Assembly: GCA_916613615.1 (NCBI GenBank)
Contig: OU744720.1
Location: 69,332,471-69,396,470 of the forward strand
Reading direction: 5' to 3'
Length of the DNA stretch: 64,000 nt
Source of the DNA: Steromphala cineraria
Lineage: Eukaryota; Mollusca; Gastropoda; Trochida; Trochidae
The first letter of the stretch is position 1; every line of letters starts with the position of its first letter. A program made the position numbers and the translations under genes. A model generated the notes under the pieces. The model did no database searches and was not told where the DNA came from. It saw only the letters and a program-made list of their open reading frames with translations. Positions 35,501 to 44,800 of this stretch are shown here, one piece after another.

Positions 35501-36378
35501 TGTTTTAATACGTTTGTTTGCTCCAAATAAACACAATGCAACAAATAGGACTGCACTATTTACGCGAACGAATTCAACTCTCAACAAAACGAGCGAGATA
35601 AAATGTCAATCAAAACGTCATTATCATTTTAGCTCCGCCTACGACTTGTTCACCAGCCAATGAGAATCCACAACGGAATCACGCAACGTCTTGTCACGTG
35701 GCCTTGACATTCCTAGTGTCAACTGTTGTACATAAACAGAAACTCGCGACTGTTGCTTCGGGATGAAAATAGCCGATTAGAGGTGCCATACATGTGGCTT
35801 AAAAAGCTTGACGACAAGCAATCAGATCAAATCGAATTATGTTTATGCTAACGGCACAGTTCTCTAATCTTGTTGAGATACAAAGCTAGAAACTGCGGCG
35901 TTTCAATGGCCGATCCCCTTGCAACAGTCGCAACTGCGGGAGAGGGAAAACTACCGGGTGTATTGTTATGAAGCCGTGCCATTTATCAAAAAAATTATAA
36001 ATATTTATTTGATATTAGCTATTTGTAATTTGTGTCTTTTTACCGAACTCTCGCGAACTGGTACAGCATAAAAAACATTACTTGTTTACGGGTAGTTCCG
36101 TCATTTGGGGCGTGGCTAAATGTGAATGGGCGTGGCTAAATGTGATGTGACGTCACGAAATTAAGTTTATGCAGGTATGAACTGAATTTCTGTTACAGTG
36201 TTCAGCGAATCAGATACACGGATAGCAGATGACATTTATTTATTTGTATATGATTATCTCGACAGGTAACAACTGCAATGCACTGAATGGACAAGATAAG
36301 TTCAAGGGAGAAGAGGGAGTTGTGGCTGTGGCTGTATGCTGTAAAATTGATCCAAATGCAGTATCTGTTGTTGGTTGA
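20390..36378 (+). CDS. Copy A: secreted CBM4/9-GH10 glycosidase with PCSK9-type C-terminal domain (18 exons, intact)
   Basis: Joined exons: 20390-20565, 21124-21275, 22222-22317, 22846-23002, 23409-23454, 24280-24435, 25107-25162, 25580-25717, 27778-27949, 28283-28393, 28940-29155, 29653-29869, 30263-30489, 31123-31213, 31524-31652, 32622-32717, 34044-34223, 36266-36378. Every intron is GT-AG, and the total of 2529 nt keeps frame to a TGA, giving 842 residues. Domain order: signal peptide (1-15); CBM4/9-like domain (about 17-170); GH10 barrel (about 175-508) with acid/base E335 in WDVNNE, nucleophile E437 in ITEMD, RGH at 284-286 and QSH at 405-407; plant-type GH10 C-terminal beta module (about 513-562); three six-cysteine modules (606-679, 686-754, 761-831) like the PCSK9 CHRD. 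Expected role: secreted beta-1,4-xylan or related polysaccharide hydrolysis. The cysteine-rich part may bind a partner or matrix (inference). The canonical ENEMKW substrate motif reads AGSFKW (249-254). There is no subtilisin domain. Confidence 0.9.
21124..21275 (+). CDS. Copy A exon 2: CBM4/9 core
   Basis: Residues 59-109 plus one base. Contains SYQGPSQDV and GGRYSFTSYVK, the strand pattern of carbohydrate-binding modules of this family. The acceptor is ttaaag|aac: an upstream acag|tag acceptor would hit a stop. Confidence 0.9.
21718..21860 (+). repeat. Partial 'ggcctgtaagg' repeat in intron 2 of copy A
   Basis: 'ttagcttatcacacctgtaagg' and 'ttttcttttccagaagcata' match the family at 27115-27744. 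The corresponding place in copy B (40699-41095) holds a longer version, so the insertion predates the gene duplication. Confidence 0.5.
22222..22317 (+). CDS. Copy A exon 3: CBM4/9 continuation
   Basis: Residues 110-141 plus one base (GKVDYYDVAQH... to ...FNAPIR), including the SSSGWISLAGDF strand typical of the third quarter of CBM4/9. Bounded by tttcag| and |gtatga. Confidence 0.9.
22846..23002 (+). CDS. Copy A exon 4: end of CBM and start of GH10
   Basis: Residues 142-193 plus two bases. IYFQGPDPSINFIADDASL is the final CBM strand, whose conserved 'D-D' precedes the linker. TEADARIQRIRKNNINV is the first GH10 segment. Confidence 0.9.
23409..23454 (+). CDS. Copy A exon 5: micro-exon in GH10
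   Basis: Only 46 nt (residues 194-209, HVTKDASVQDADIEIK). It joins the preceding helix to the first barrel strand. Frame and acceptor/donor (catag| / |gtgaga) are conserved in copy B. Confidence 0.85.
24280..24435 (+). CDS. Copy A exon 6: GH10 first strands, FKW motif
   Basis: Residues 210-261. HLFGFGSLVNED is the GH10 N-terminal strand and FNWVTAGSFKW corresponds to the -2/-1 subsite loop. In canonical xylanases that loop reads T.ENEMKW. Here K253 and W254 are kept and the Glu-Asn pair is missing. Confidence 0.9.
24457..24805. mobile_element. Relic with piggyBac-MITE-like ends in intron 6
   Basis: 'aggaagtagcaggttttt' on the left and 'aaaaacgtgctcctggcctctt' on the right resemble decayed ends of the TTAA-flanked MITE. 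The same relic is in copy B (about 43475-43797), so it predates the duplication. Confidence 0.35.
25107..25162 (+). CDS. Copy A exon 7: GH10 short exon
   Basis: Residues 262-279 plus two bases (DHPDYKFATDAVKVLKGNG), the 'p.f..aD..v..a...g' helix of GH10 that precedes the RGH strand. The donor is gg|gtat. A longer read-through frame to 25241 is intronic. Confidence 0.9.
25580..25717 (+). CDS. Copy A exon 8: GH10 RGH strand
   Basis: Residues 280-325 plus two bases. MKVRGHNMFW carries the conserved RGH of GH10. WV..L.GDALKAAITDRV follows in the expected spacing before the acid/base strand. Confidence 0.9.
26419..26500 (+). repeat. tRNA-like B-box relic in intron 8
   Basis: 'gtggattcgaatcccgcatggg' contains a Pol III B-box-like core (GGATTCGAATCC). 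A matching segment is in copy B near 45486-45560. No cloverleaf forms convincingly. This could be a tRNA-derived SINE head, weakly supported. Confidence 0.25.
26862..27024. mobile_element. pogo/Tigger-like MITE in intron 8 of copy A
   Basis: Inverted ends 'tacagtaaaacacggatata' and 'tatacccgtgttctattgta' lie about 160 bp apart, with 'acgaactcc' inside. It is absent from copy B intron 8. TA-type ends of this look suggest a pogo/Tigger-derived MITE (inference). Confidence 0.45.
27115..27744 (+). repeat. 'ggcctgtaagg ... gagctacagagcca' repeat element in intron 8 of copy A
   Basis: Starts 'tagctcatctggcctgtaag' and ends 'catgagctacagagccaat', with about four internal units containing 'agctttggtggcc', 'agggccacaggg' and 'cattttcatcttcttctcc'. 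It ends 33 bp before the exon 9 acceptor. Copy B lacks it here, so this insertion is specific to A or was lost in B. Confidence 0.65.
27778..27949 (+). CDS. Copy A exon 9: GH10 acid/base strand
   Basis: Residues 326-383. LDHWDVNNELLHG contains the acid/base E335. LFLNDYDVV is the NDY strand of GH10. The encoded protein is identical in copy B. Intron 8 before it carries two inserted elements (26862-27024 and 27115-27744). Confidence 0.92.
28283..28393 (+). CDS. Copy A exon 10: GH10 QSH strand
   Basis: Residues 384-420. GLGLQSHF matches the conserved GlQsH strand (Q405, H407), which lines the active site near the nucleophile. 111 nt, phase 0 on both sides. Confidence 0.92.
28940..29155 (+). 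CDS. Copy A exon 11: GH10 nucleophile strand and barrel end
   Basis: Residues 421-492. LPLWITEMDL holds the nucleophile E437. GVILWGFWD is the last barrel strand, with the active-site tryptophan. 102 residues separate the two catalytic glutamates, a normal GH10 spacing. Confidence 0.92.
29653..29869 (+). CDS. Copy A exon 12: GH10 end and plant-type C-terminal beta module
   Basis: Residues 493-564 plus one base. INAAGKRYMDLVHKEW closes the GH10 domain. SFTVNGFHGDYDVVVYKNG then resembles the 'GF.GDY.v.v' extension found after GH10 in plant xylanases. The donor is cta|gtaggt. Exon 12 is the one that differs in length in copy B. Confidence 0.88.
30263..30489 (+). CDS. Copy A exon 13: first cysteine-rich module, part 1
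   Basis: Residues 565-640. A threonine/histidine-rich linker (VHITRPVHITH) leads to C606, C626 and C635 (VITGC), the first three cysteines of module 1. It follows the acceptor ttcaag|ac. Confidence 0.88.
31123..31213 (+). CDS. Copy A exon 14: first cysteine-rich module, part 2
   Basis: Residues 641-670 plus one base. GKLACIAVNGWRSTEG contributes C660 and matches the segment before the CC pair in PCSK9 module 1. Identical protein in copy B. Confidence 0.9.
31524..31652 (+). CDS. Copy A exon 15: module 1 CC pair and start of module 2
   Basis: Residues 671-713 plus one base. VKAIARCC closes module 1 (C678, C679) and is very close to the same point of vertebrate PCSK9. C686 and C706 start module 2. 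Confidence 0.9.
31731..31856 (+). mobile_element. MITE fragment, GAGGCAG family, in intron 15 of copy A
   Basis: 'attctctccctacagaggcag' through 'ttgtgcaatcagcgacg' is the left part of the element at 16069-16428. It is followed directly by another inserted block to about 32255, with inverted segments (gatatcttttg / caaaagatat) around 31858-31977. Copy B lacks both. Confidence 0.65.
31858..32255. mobile_element. Copy A-specific insertion with inverted segments, intron 15
   Basis: 'atatcttttg...cttatctctcac' pairs with '...gatgagatataagtgatatcacaaaagatat'. Further right are two 'gtgacgtca' motifs and 'tcctctcaccgctta'. Copy B intron 15 reads straight through to 'ccttttgccaaaag'. Class unknown. 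Confidence 0.45.
32622..32717 (+). CDS. Copy A exon 16: module 2 middle
   Basis: Residues 714-745 plus one base. Opens with the third cysteine of module 2 (C715, within TGC across the splice) and includes C736 in NHKGCIAQ. Confidence 0.88.
   Translation, partial: DVPLITGTRRWRERIRRQTTKVASHRTRARL
34044..34223 (+). CDS. Copy A exon 17: module 2 CC pair and module 3 start
   Basis: Residues 746-805 plus one base. SSYAACC closes module 2 (C753, C754). C761, C781 and C790 (VMTGC) begin module 3, followed by HSAGAYIEG, as in PCSK9 module 3. Confidence 0.9.
34893..35224. mobile_element. Insertion with 5-bp flanking repeat, intron 17 of copy A
   Basis: 34898-35219 interrupts a sequence that is continuous in copy B (gcAATAAcgataaatac). 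AATAA flanks it on both sides (34893-34897 and 35220-35224). It contains an inverted pair 'ccatttaatacta' / 'tagtattaaatgg' (34919-34998) and ends 'cacgggcgtgt'. Non-coding. Confidence 0.65.
35320..35476. repeat. 157-bp palindrome, 64-bp perfect arms
   Basis: The arm from 'aagaattgacttcaaaattt' to 'cgctgtgcaaact' is exactly repeated as its reverse complement ending at 35476. The centre near 35396-35402 adds an imperfect 'gtaaatccgc' stem. A strong cruciform or hairpin RNA candidate within an intron. Confidence 0.9.
35320..36237. mobile_element. Fold-back element in intron 17 of copy A
   Basis: In copy B the flanks are joined ('gatttaatt' + 'gtatatgattatctcgacag'), so about 920 bp was inserted in A. 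The left part is a giant palindrome (35320-35476). A further inverted copy of its arm ('ttaagtttatgcaggtatgaact', about 36160) closes the right end, giving terminal inverted repeats. Contains a 22-bp duplication 'gggcgtggctaaatgtga' near 36109-36144. No open frame. Confidence 0.65.
36266..36378 (+). CDS. Copy A exon 18: module 3 end and stop
   Basis: Residues 806-842. C809 and the final CC pair (C830, C831, in VVAVAVCC), then a short tail and TGA at 36376. No convincing polyadenylation signal could be assigned just downstream. Confidence 0.9.
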
Positions 36379-38265
36379 TATGTATAAGTATTTCATTGTT
36401 TTCATAAAGTGGGTTTTAGCTTTGTTCAAGTTTTTTCAATCAATTACAATCATAAATGCGTTCAAAGAATGCTTTTTTTACAGCGAAGAGTGACAATTTT
36501 CATCTTGGATAACATGCAATTAGTTAGATATGTCTCAATTCATGATAATATGCATTCATGCATAAGCAATATTTCAACAAGAGAGGTAACATGGTTTCAC
36601 TGTACTAAATGAGGAAGCTGATAACTTTGGATAATTTGGGAATGATTGAGATCATCAATTAGATAAGTAATTTCTTTAACGTTTTAAATCATCTTGCAAA
36701 TGATGAATCGTCAAATATGTACGTACAATGTTTATTAAAGTCCTCACGATCAGGTTTGTAATGTCAGTCTCATTGAAATGAGAACTAACAATTCCCTTTA
36801 ATCTTGCAACTGCGACATGTCTGATCTGAATACTCCTTAATGGGGTCCTTAACATGTGACCTCTACACTCAAGCCTTTTACAGCGGGGCTTGTGAACCTC
36901 TATGTTAGGGGTTAACTGATAGCATCTGAAGATCATACAACAGTACTCAGATCATGAACGCAACGACTTAAGACTTCAGATTCTACCTGGAAAGCGTTAT
37001 GGATGATGGCACTCTAGAACACCCAATTAAAGAGCTTACCTTTTGGTTAGTTCAAAGTCTTAGGTGTGAGAGAGAGCAAGGTGTAGAGGTAGAGGTTCTT
37101 CTACTACGAATCCCAACTTCACCTGCAAAGCATTACATCACGCCAGTCACAGTTATCAAAGAGGCCTGTACAAGCGCAGCCGAGTTCAGGTTCAAAAACG
37201 AAGTGTCCCTGCCGTTATCCGATTGAAGAATACACCTTAATCACATGACAATATGTAGTATCAACCATTATCATGTATCTTCTTTTAAATTGCTCATAAG
37301 ATGAGAATTGAGCGTGCTAAACTTATTGCAATCCAATTCATAGGATCAATAGATCATACGGATAAGCAATGTACTCTCATTGACATTGATCAATGATCAA
37401 ATTCTTTTGTGGGTTTTCAAATTGTGGATCCCTGTTATCTATCAAGTTTTAATTGAAGAAGACAATGCTAAGTATCAATGCAATAACAAATTCATGTCTT
37501 GAATTCAAATATAGTTCTATGCATTAAAAGAAGACGCAACTTGTATGATGTGCAGAGATAAACTGTGCCTACATGTAAGAACTTATTTAGGGAATCTTAA
37601 AAAATATATGTAAAATGTATTTAATGAAGAAGATATATCAACATCAAAGTGCATATAAATAGCATCCCTATGGAATAAATCAACCGAAGAAAATCAAGCA
37701 AGACCTTATCTTATATTTTTATTTCAAAATAAATTATAGACCAAAATTGCTAGAAGAAATAAAAATGTATTTTGTTTAAAAAGTTGAAATGTCATTGAAG
37801 TTGAATCTTATTTTCAGATTAAAGCACCCATTTAAGGTAATATCATGGAAATCGATTTTGAAAATTCTAATCAGTAAATGCTTTGGGCATGATTATTTTT
37901 TCAAATTTCATGATTGATTGTGTTTTGGCGAGTATGTTTTAAATCATGGTAGATGGAATCATCCCTTCCACAGCAGATAATGAATGAAGATTACCCCTGC
38001 TGTAAACTATACATCAATGTTTGTTAAAATTATGTTGTCAGTTGAAACATCAAAGTGGCAAACATTTAAGGTCCCCTGATAAAGATTAAAAGGCACTGAA
38101 CTAGATTTATATTCACTGGATAACTTTGTTAATAGAACGTCACGTATATCTATATGTCTTAAAGATACGGGAAGGACAAACAAAAACAAAAACATAAATC
38201 AAAGGGAGGCAAATGACCTAGTTTTATATGCAGGACGTTCATTACGTTTATGAATATTTAAATGC
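36379..38265 (+). other. 3' flank of copy A, end of duplicated unit
   Basis: Collinear with 56183-58095 after copy B (for example 'gatcaggtttgtaatgtcag', 'gatagcatctgaagatcata' and 'tgtattttgtttaaaaagtt'). Short frames in 36676-37226 are interrupted differently in the two copies, so I do not call a gene. The likely 3' UTR lies at its start. Confidence 0.6.
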
Positions 38266-38267
38266 AA

Positions 38268-38490
38268 AGGAGCATAGCTTTGGTGACGTTGGAAAGCTAG
38301 TTACCACTTCTAAACCTTTTACATCTTCTTCTCAAGGAAATTTTGTGTAGAGAATCCTTAGGTAATGGGGCTTGAGAGAAATGGTACATTTGGTGACCAT
38401 TTGGCCCTTAGAAAGAAGATGGGAACCACATTGACCACACCTTTAAAGAAACTTACAGATAAAGCCTGATGAGCTACAGAGCCAATTACT
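38268..38490 (+). repeat. Repeat tail upstream of copy B, left edge of second unit
   Basis: 'catagctttggtgacgttgg', 'tccttaggtaatggggctt' and 'gatgagctacagagccaat' match 19960-20200 before copy A. This marks the head-to-tail junction of the tandem duplication. Confidence 0.6.
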
Positions 38491-38648
38491 CTGTTTGTGT
38501 TGTTTATCACTTCAAACTTGTGTTTTTTTATCTGCCGACTTTTGTGATCAGCTTGTTACAGACAAAATTCGCAATTGCTGCAATCATATGTATGTTCTCT
38601 AAATCGGAACAATCTGATCAATGTCACATGTGCGCATGGTCATATGTG

Positions 38649-38663
38649 TTATCTAAAAGATAA
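38649..38663. promoter_or_regulatory. Inverted GATA pair upstream of copy B
   Basis: The same 15-mer TTATCT-AAA-AGATAA as before copy A, at exactly the same distance (52-66 bp) from the ATG at 38715. Confidence 0.4.
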
Positions 38664-38714
38664 TCTCATAAACTTGAAGAATGTTGCCAGATTACTAGTT
38701 TCTAAAGTGCAGTG

Positions 38715-38890
38715 ATGTACTATATTACATTTCTCTTGATTGTGAAGGCAGTGGTAGGTATAGAAGTGTTAAAGAACCCTGGATTCGAGAATTCTGATCT
38801 GTCGGGGAACTGGCATGGTTGGGGCTTCAAGATAGAGAGCATCACACAAGACATTCATGGAGGAAACCGTGCTGTAGTTGTTACAGGAAG
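38715..38890 (+). CDS. Copy B exon 1
   Basis: Signal peptide and first CBM strand, same length as copy A. The only amino-acid change seen is V9I in the leader. ATG at 38715 is preferred over an in-frame GTG just before it. Confidence 0.9.
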
Positions 38891-41800
38891 GTAAGAGGTT
38901 TAAATTGATTACATGAGTAGTGTACAATGTTCTGTAAACACATTTGCGGATATTAAAAAGTCTTAGTCATAGAATGATGATGATTGAAAGTCGGACTACA
39001 AAGTTCGAAATTCATTTATTAAACGATGTCAAAATTCAATAAAAATAGACGTGAACACCTTAGAATTACTTAAAATGTTTTAAAGATTGTTACATGTTAG
39101 CTATTTACCGTGAGAGGCTAGAATTTCAACAACAGTATTTTTCCATCAAGAAAGAGAGTTGACATATAAACATGATTAGAAACAAAGTTCTTATCTGATA
39201 GGAACAAACCACAGATGACTGTGTTAGAATTAGGCTGCCCTATGTTGGTATGGTTCTGTATATTTGATAGTATCTAACTCTCAATGTTACCAGGATTATT
39301 TGATATTTTTTAATAAAATGGTACATATCAGATCGAATAAGGACCAGGAAGGTACTCGAAATGAATCCAATTTTGTAGAGCAACATTCATGCTTGAAGGA
39401 AACCCTAAGCATACCGTCAACATGGAAATGATTACGGTATGTTTTTTTGTTTTTTTATTATTTTTTTTTTGATTTTTTTTGTGGTACATATGGTTACATG
39501 CGATTTTCGTTAACATACAACATGAAAGTAGTAACAGGATACAGTATACAGTTTGATATGGACAACTTGATAGTTTGATATGGACAACTTGATAGTTTGA
39601 TATGGACAACTTGATAGAATTGGTAACATAGGAAAATTTATGAACTTCCAAACTTTTTTTTTCATAATTCAGTGAAAAGGTATATGAAAACAAAGGTATA
39701 TGCGAAGAGAGTTTTGTTAGTCATTAAACAGCAAGTGGCAGGTTGACCAAAATTTCATAAATTTTGGGTAACTGCATGTTGATAAAGCATTATACTTATC
39801 AATATTATATGTTTTCTTAATGTCATTTATAATGGAGGTATAATGTTAATTTCCTTGCTGTGGTATCTAACTGTAAGCTGATTTTATTACAGTAGTTCTA
39901 ATTTTGAATTTCTTCTTAAAGAACCCACTCATACCAAGGGCCGTCCCAAGATGTCACATTGGTTCCTGGGGGTCGATATAGTTTCACCTCTTATGTAAAA
40001 CAACTCAACGACATCCCAGGGAAACTCTTTCAGAGCATCAAAATTACCATTGCTTACACCTGGGCAGACACAGGTTTGTGAATTTGAACATAAGCACCTG
40101 AATTATGAAAAATATATAACATTGTAAACCGTTGTTTTATTTTGGTAATATATACAGCTGTGTACCTTAAGGTTGTTCACTTGCTAGTGTATCGTAGGAA
40201 AATGTCATGTAAATTGGGTTTAATTTTTACGTCCACAACATAACTCCAGGAGCACTTACAAACGACAACCAATTATCCATTAGCAAAATAATCATTCCAA
40301 AACCATATTTCGGGATCGTCTTGTCACTGGTACTGAATTTAGATATTTGGAATGATAAAATAGACAGATGGGGTCATATTTGTGAAATTCAGATGTTCTT
40401 AAATTTCGATTTAAATATTCCATATGAACTCTGTAAGAAAGAAATAAGTACAATTAAATTCCATTAATGCAAAGGAACAAATATGACTTAGGTCTAAAGC
40501 TATTGATCACTAATGCTGGACTTTGAAGAGAAAAATACAAAATAGAGTTTTCAAAATGTTCAATGCCCTGCCAAATTAGTCTTTTTAAGTTTTGAAATAG
40601 ATGACCCTCAAGACCGATTTACCAGAATATTCGTGATCTAAGATATTTCAATCACGAAACGATTTAATGATAGAGCAATGTAGAGTCAAGCCATTTTTTT
40701 AGCTTATCACGCCTGTAGGGCCCGATGGGTGTATGGCGTGACATGGTGTCCGGCGTCCGTCCGTGAACATTGTCCATTTTCAACTTTTACAAAATAAACA
40801 TTAAGGTCTAGAAAACCACGCCCTACAAAACTATTTTCATCTACTTTTCCAGAAGCATAAGACCGGGAAAGATGAAATATCATTTAGAGATTCCTAATCT
40901 AAGGTCACTTAAAAAGACTTGGTAAACCTTTGGATCCTATACCCTAAATAATCATAAGAATATTTGAGCTATTTTCATTTCTGTATAGATTATCAGTATT
41001 CGAAATCACATCACGTTTATACTTGTTGGGAATGTAACTCTGTGGCCACACCCTACAGCAAACTGTAATATGACGCCTGATGAGCTACAGAGCCAACAAA
41101 GCCACTTACATAGTCTGTTTCTTGCAAAATCGTGTCAAAACATAAATCAACACTCAAACCTTTCTTTTTTAAAATATAAAATTTGTTCTTTCTTGTCCGA
41201 ATTTTTAGAATATGTCTTCCTTTATTGGTACATGGACATGTAGTCAACTAGTTCAAAACATCACAAAAATATAATCATACAAGGTTTGATTTAAATTCTG
41301 TTATACTTCTTACCTTTTACCGTTTCCGGATGAGACAGATTTGTAAGATGTGTTTCAGGTAAAGTGGATTACTATAATGTAGCTCGACATCCCTTCGTGC
41401 AATCGTCTTCTAGCTGGATCTCTCTTGCTGGAGATTTCAACGCTCCAATTCGAAGTATGAAGTGCTTCTTTTATCTCATCCAAAATAAATTGTATTCCCT
41501 TAATACATTGTCAATATTTATTTTATTGATTTCACATTTAATTTGTTGTGTCTGTGGTCATGGCGAAAACGCACCTTAATCAAAACTAAAACCGATTCCT
41601 TTCATATCCAAAAGTGAAAGCGACTTCAGATTATTTCAGAACTGTTCTGCATCGAATGATTAAACAAGTACATTCCAACATTAAATTTTATTTGATCTAA
41701 ATACAATAAAAGTGGATTATTAAGAAAGACATCCAGAGTGCATTAAAACAATAAAGTACTGTAGGGTATCTGGTATCAAAATGTTTTGTTTAAGTCAAAC

Positions 41801-44800
41801 TCAAATTACTTTGTAAAAATGTACATTGTTATGAGTATAAAAATTGTAAACAAGAAAAGTATGCATTATAACAGAAAGTCTTACTCGGAAAGGACCTATC
41901 ATAACTTGTTGTTCACTTGTTACAATAATGTTCATATTAATGATAATTTCAGACGTCAGTTCATCCAACATCTACTTCCAAGGACCAGACCCTGGTATTA
42001 ACTTTATAGCTGACGATGCGTCCTTACAAACTGTTGCACCGGACACAACTTGGAAAACGGAGGCAGATGCGCGAATCCAACGTATCAGAAAGAACAATAT
42101 CAACGTTCAGTGAGTTGAACTGTATATGTACAAGAGTATGAAAATCGTCCATAGTCTGACCATGACATGTTTCGATTTGTTGTGTAAGGTTTAACATTGA
42201 CATGCCATAAAGGGGAGGGAACCAGCGATTTTTAAGTTTCGGTTCAATGGCCTTGGCTATGTATATGCCCTTGTCAATTAACAAGTTTAGTTAACGTTGA
42301 GGATTAAATTATCATTAATGGTATACTTCAGCATATCAATGATTGCTTCACTTGTTTTTGATTGTTTTAAAGGCAAGTTGACTTTAATTATTATATTCTA
42401 TTGTGCATGCTTTATATTAAATGTCTAAACATGTGTATTAATTTTACTTTGCAAAGATGAATGTACAGTATCGTATAAACCACCATAATTATTGAGTGTA
42501 TGTTCACATAGTGTCACCAAAGATGCTTCTGTACAAGACGCTGATATAGAGGTCAAGGTGAGACATAATCAGTATTAATCAACTTGTATGTAAAAATCGA
42601 AAGATCTTAATCTCCAAATTTTACATAATTTGAACTCTCTCCATTATTATTTCAGTTTAACTGTGTCCATTGCTAGTGTTTTCTTCTTTGATTAAATTTC
42701 AAATAGATGATGATTAAAATTTGTTCTTATATTTCATCATAAAGATAAAACGTCGCTCGTGAAGAAAGTGGGTGAGTGAGTTATTGCTTAGCGCCGCAGT
42801 ATATATCATATCATATAATATACTATCATTTTTCTAGTGTCTGAATTCGATTGTAACAGAATAGGTATTTGATAACAAGAAATGATAGATAAATTACTTT
42901 TTTGGCACTGTATACTCAGCATTACATTTTCACTATTGACAAATGTCTGCCAGGTATTCTTGAAAACAGCTTAACAACATAAAGTATTGAAATGTGTTGT
43001 ATACACTATAAATTCAGAAAAATAAAAGCATTATTTACTGGTTTTAGATGACGAACAGGATTTAGCGATAGATTCTTGTCACTGCAAACATGAATGAATT
43101 CAATAATACTTACTTTCATTCGAAATGTACATTATATATAACAAGTTTTTAACATTGTTGAATATCATGTTAATTTCGTTAAACATAAATCATATATTTA
43201 AGCTCAAGTGAAAATATTTGAGTCTTTTCAAATTGATTAGATCAACTATTTTGACCAAAATTGATCTCATGCAATGAAGTCAACGCTTTTCCCCAGTTTG
43301 ACCACAAGCGTCACCTGTTTGGTTTTGGATCCCTAATCAATGAGGACTGGATAACTAATGATGATTACAAAGAATACCAGAATCTTGTCTACAGCATGTT
43401 CAACTGGGTTACTGCGGGTTCTTTCAAGTGGAAATTCAACAGAGGAACAAAGGTGATAAATGGATGACTTTTGGAAAAGCGGCAGCCCGTTTTTATAAAG
43501 ATAAGCAAAGGGATCTTGAGGAAACGAAGATACATTTTTGCTTTGCCTATTACAAATATTATTTTCTTTATTCAAAAGGGTTTGTTCCCAAACGAATGCA
43601 ACATTTTTTAACTCCCTATTTCAACTGATTTTAAGGTGTTTTTAAAGTTTTTTCTTGATACTTGATCTGACATAAGGCTACGTGTAATCGGATTTGGTTT
43701 TGGGATAATTTACCCTCTGCAGATAATGCATTAACCTTTATCAATTGGAGAAAATTTGATTAGGACGACTTACAAAAACGTGCTCCTGGCCTCTTACTTT
43801 AAATAAAAGAAATCCTTTTTCAAATACACATTTTGAAAACACATGTTTCTTACCTAATTATTTCTATAATTATGGTAACACTCAGGCATCGAGACAGTTT
43901 TTATCTCTTACTTTAATAACAAACCAGCGGATGTACATGTTGATAAATCTGGTACAACTCTTGTTGAAGTTAAATGAAGTTAAATGCTTGCTAATCAGAT
44001 TTATCGTTTCATAAATGATACCTCGAATGTATTCTACAAATCTTAATCACACAGTTACTGTTGTGTTATTTTACAGGATCATCCTGACTATAAGTTTGCA
44101 ACCGATGCTGTGAAGGTTCTTAAAGCGAATGGGTATCAAATTAAATTTAATCTTTTAAAGTTTTAAACAATACAGTTACAAGTTCAACTTCTCTACACAA
44201 ATGTACATTGTATATTCTCCAAATGAAATGACTAACGATTTGGCTTTTGAACTGTAGTGTTAATGAGAGAAATACGTTAATACTATTCTAGTTCATTCAT
44301 TATTGTAAAGGCGTTAAAACCTAAATATAAAGCCAAGATCAGGGACTATGTATGATTTCATTTATTTGATCATTCAGCGTAGGTAATGAACATTGTCCAT
44401 GATATTGCTATCAAGGTATACAAAATAAAACAAAATAAATGGACAGATTTTTTTTTTTTATTCAATTGAAAGCAATGTTTTAATCGAAAAGGTTTTGAAG
44501 GGCACTCAAATATTATTCAAGATTTTTTTCAAACTTTATCAAACGAGTAAATAGTTTGCTTTTGACAAAGAGACACGTACATATATAATTGAGTTTGTAA
44601 AACAATATGACACGTATACTTCAGAAATACGATTTGTGATATATCCACTCCTGCAGCATGAAGGTCCGAGGCCACAACATGTTCTGGGGGGTGCCGGGCC
44701 ATTCCCCTGGGTGGGTGGAGGCGCTGGAGGGGGACGCGCTCAAGGCCGCAATCACAGACAGGGTCAAGTACATGACCGGCATTACTAAAGGAACGTAAGT

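Noticed and set aside
36676..37226. Overlapping short frames on both strands in the 3' flank, partly kept in copy B
   Set aside because: The frames are broken at different places in the two copies and the similarity ends with the duplication, so conservation is explained by recent copying. No domain seen.
39328..39693. 121-codon minus-strand frame
   Set aside because: It lies in the poly(T)-headed insertion and its flank, with lysine-rich low complexity from the A-rich tail.
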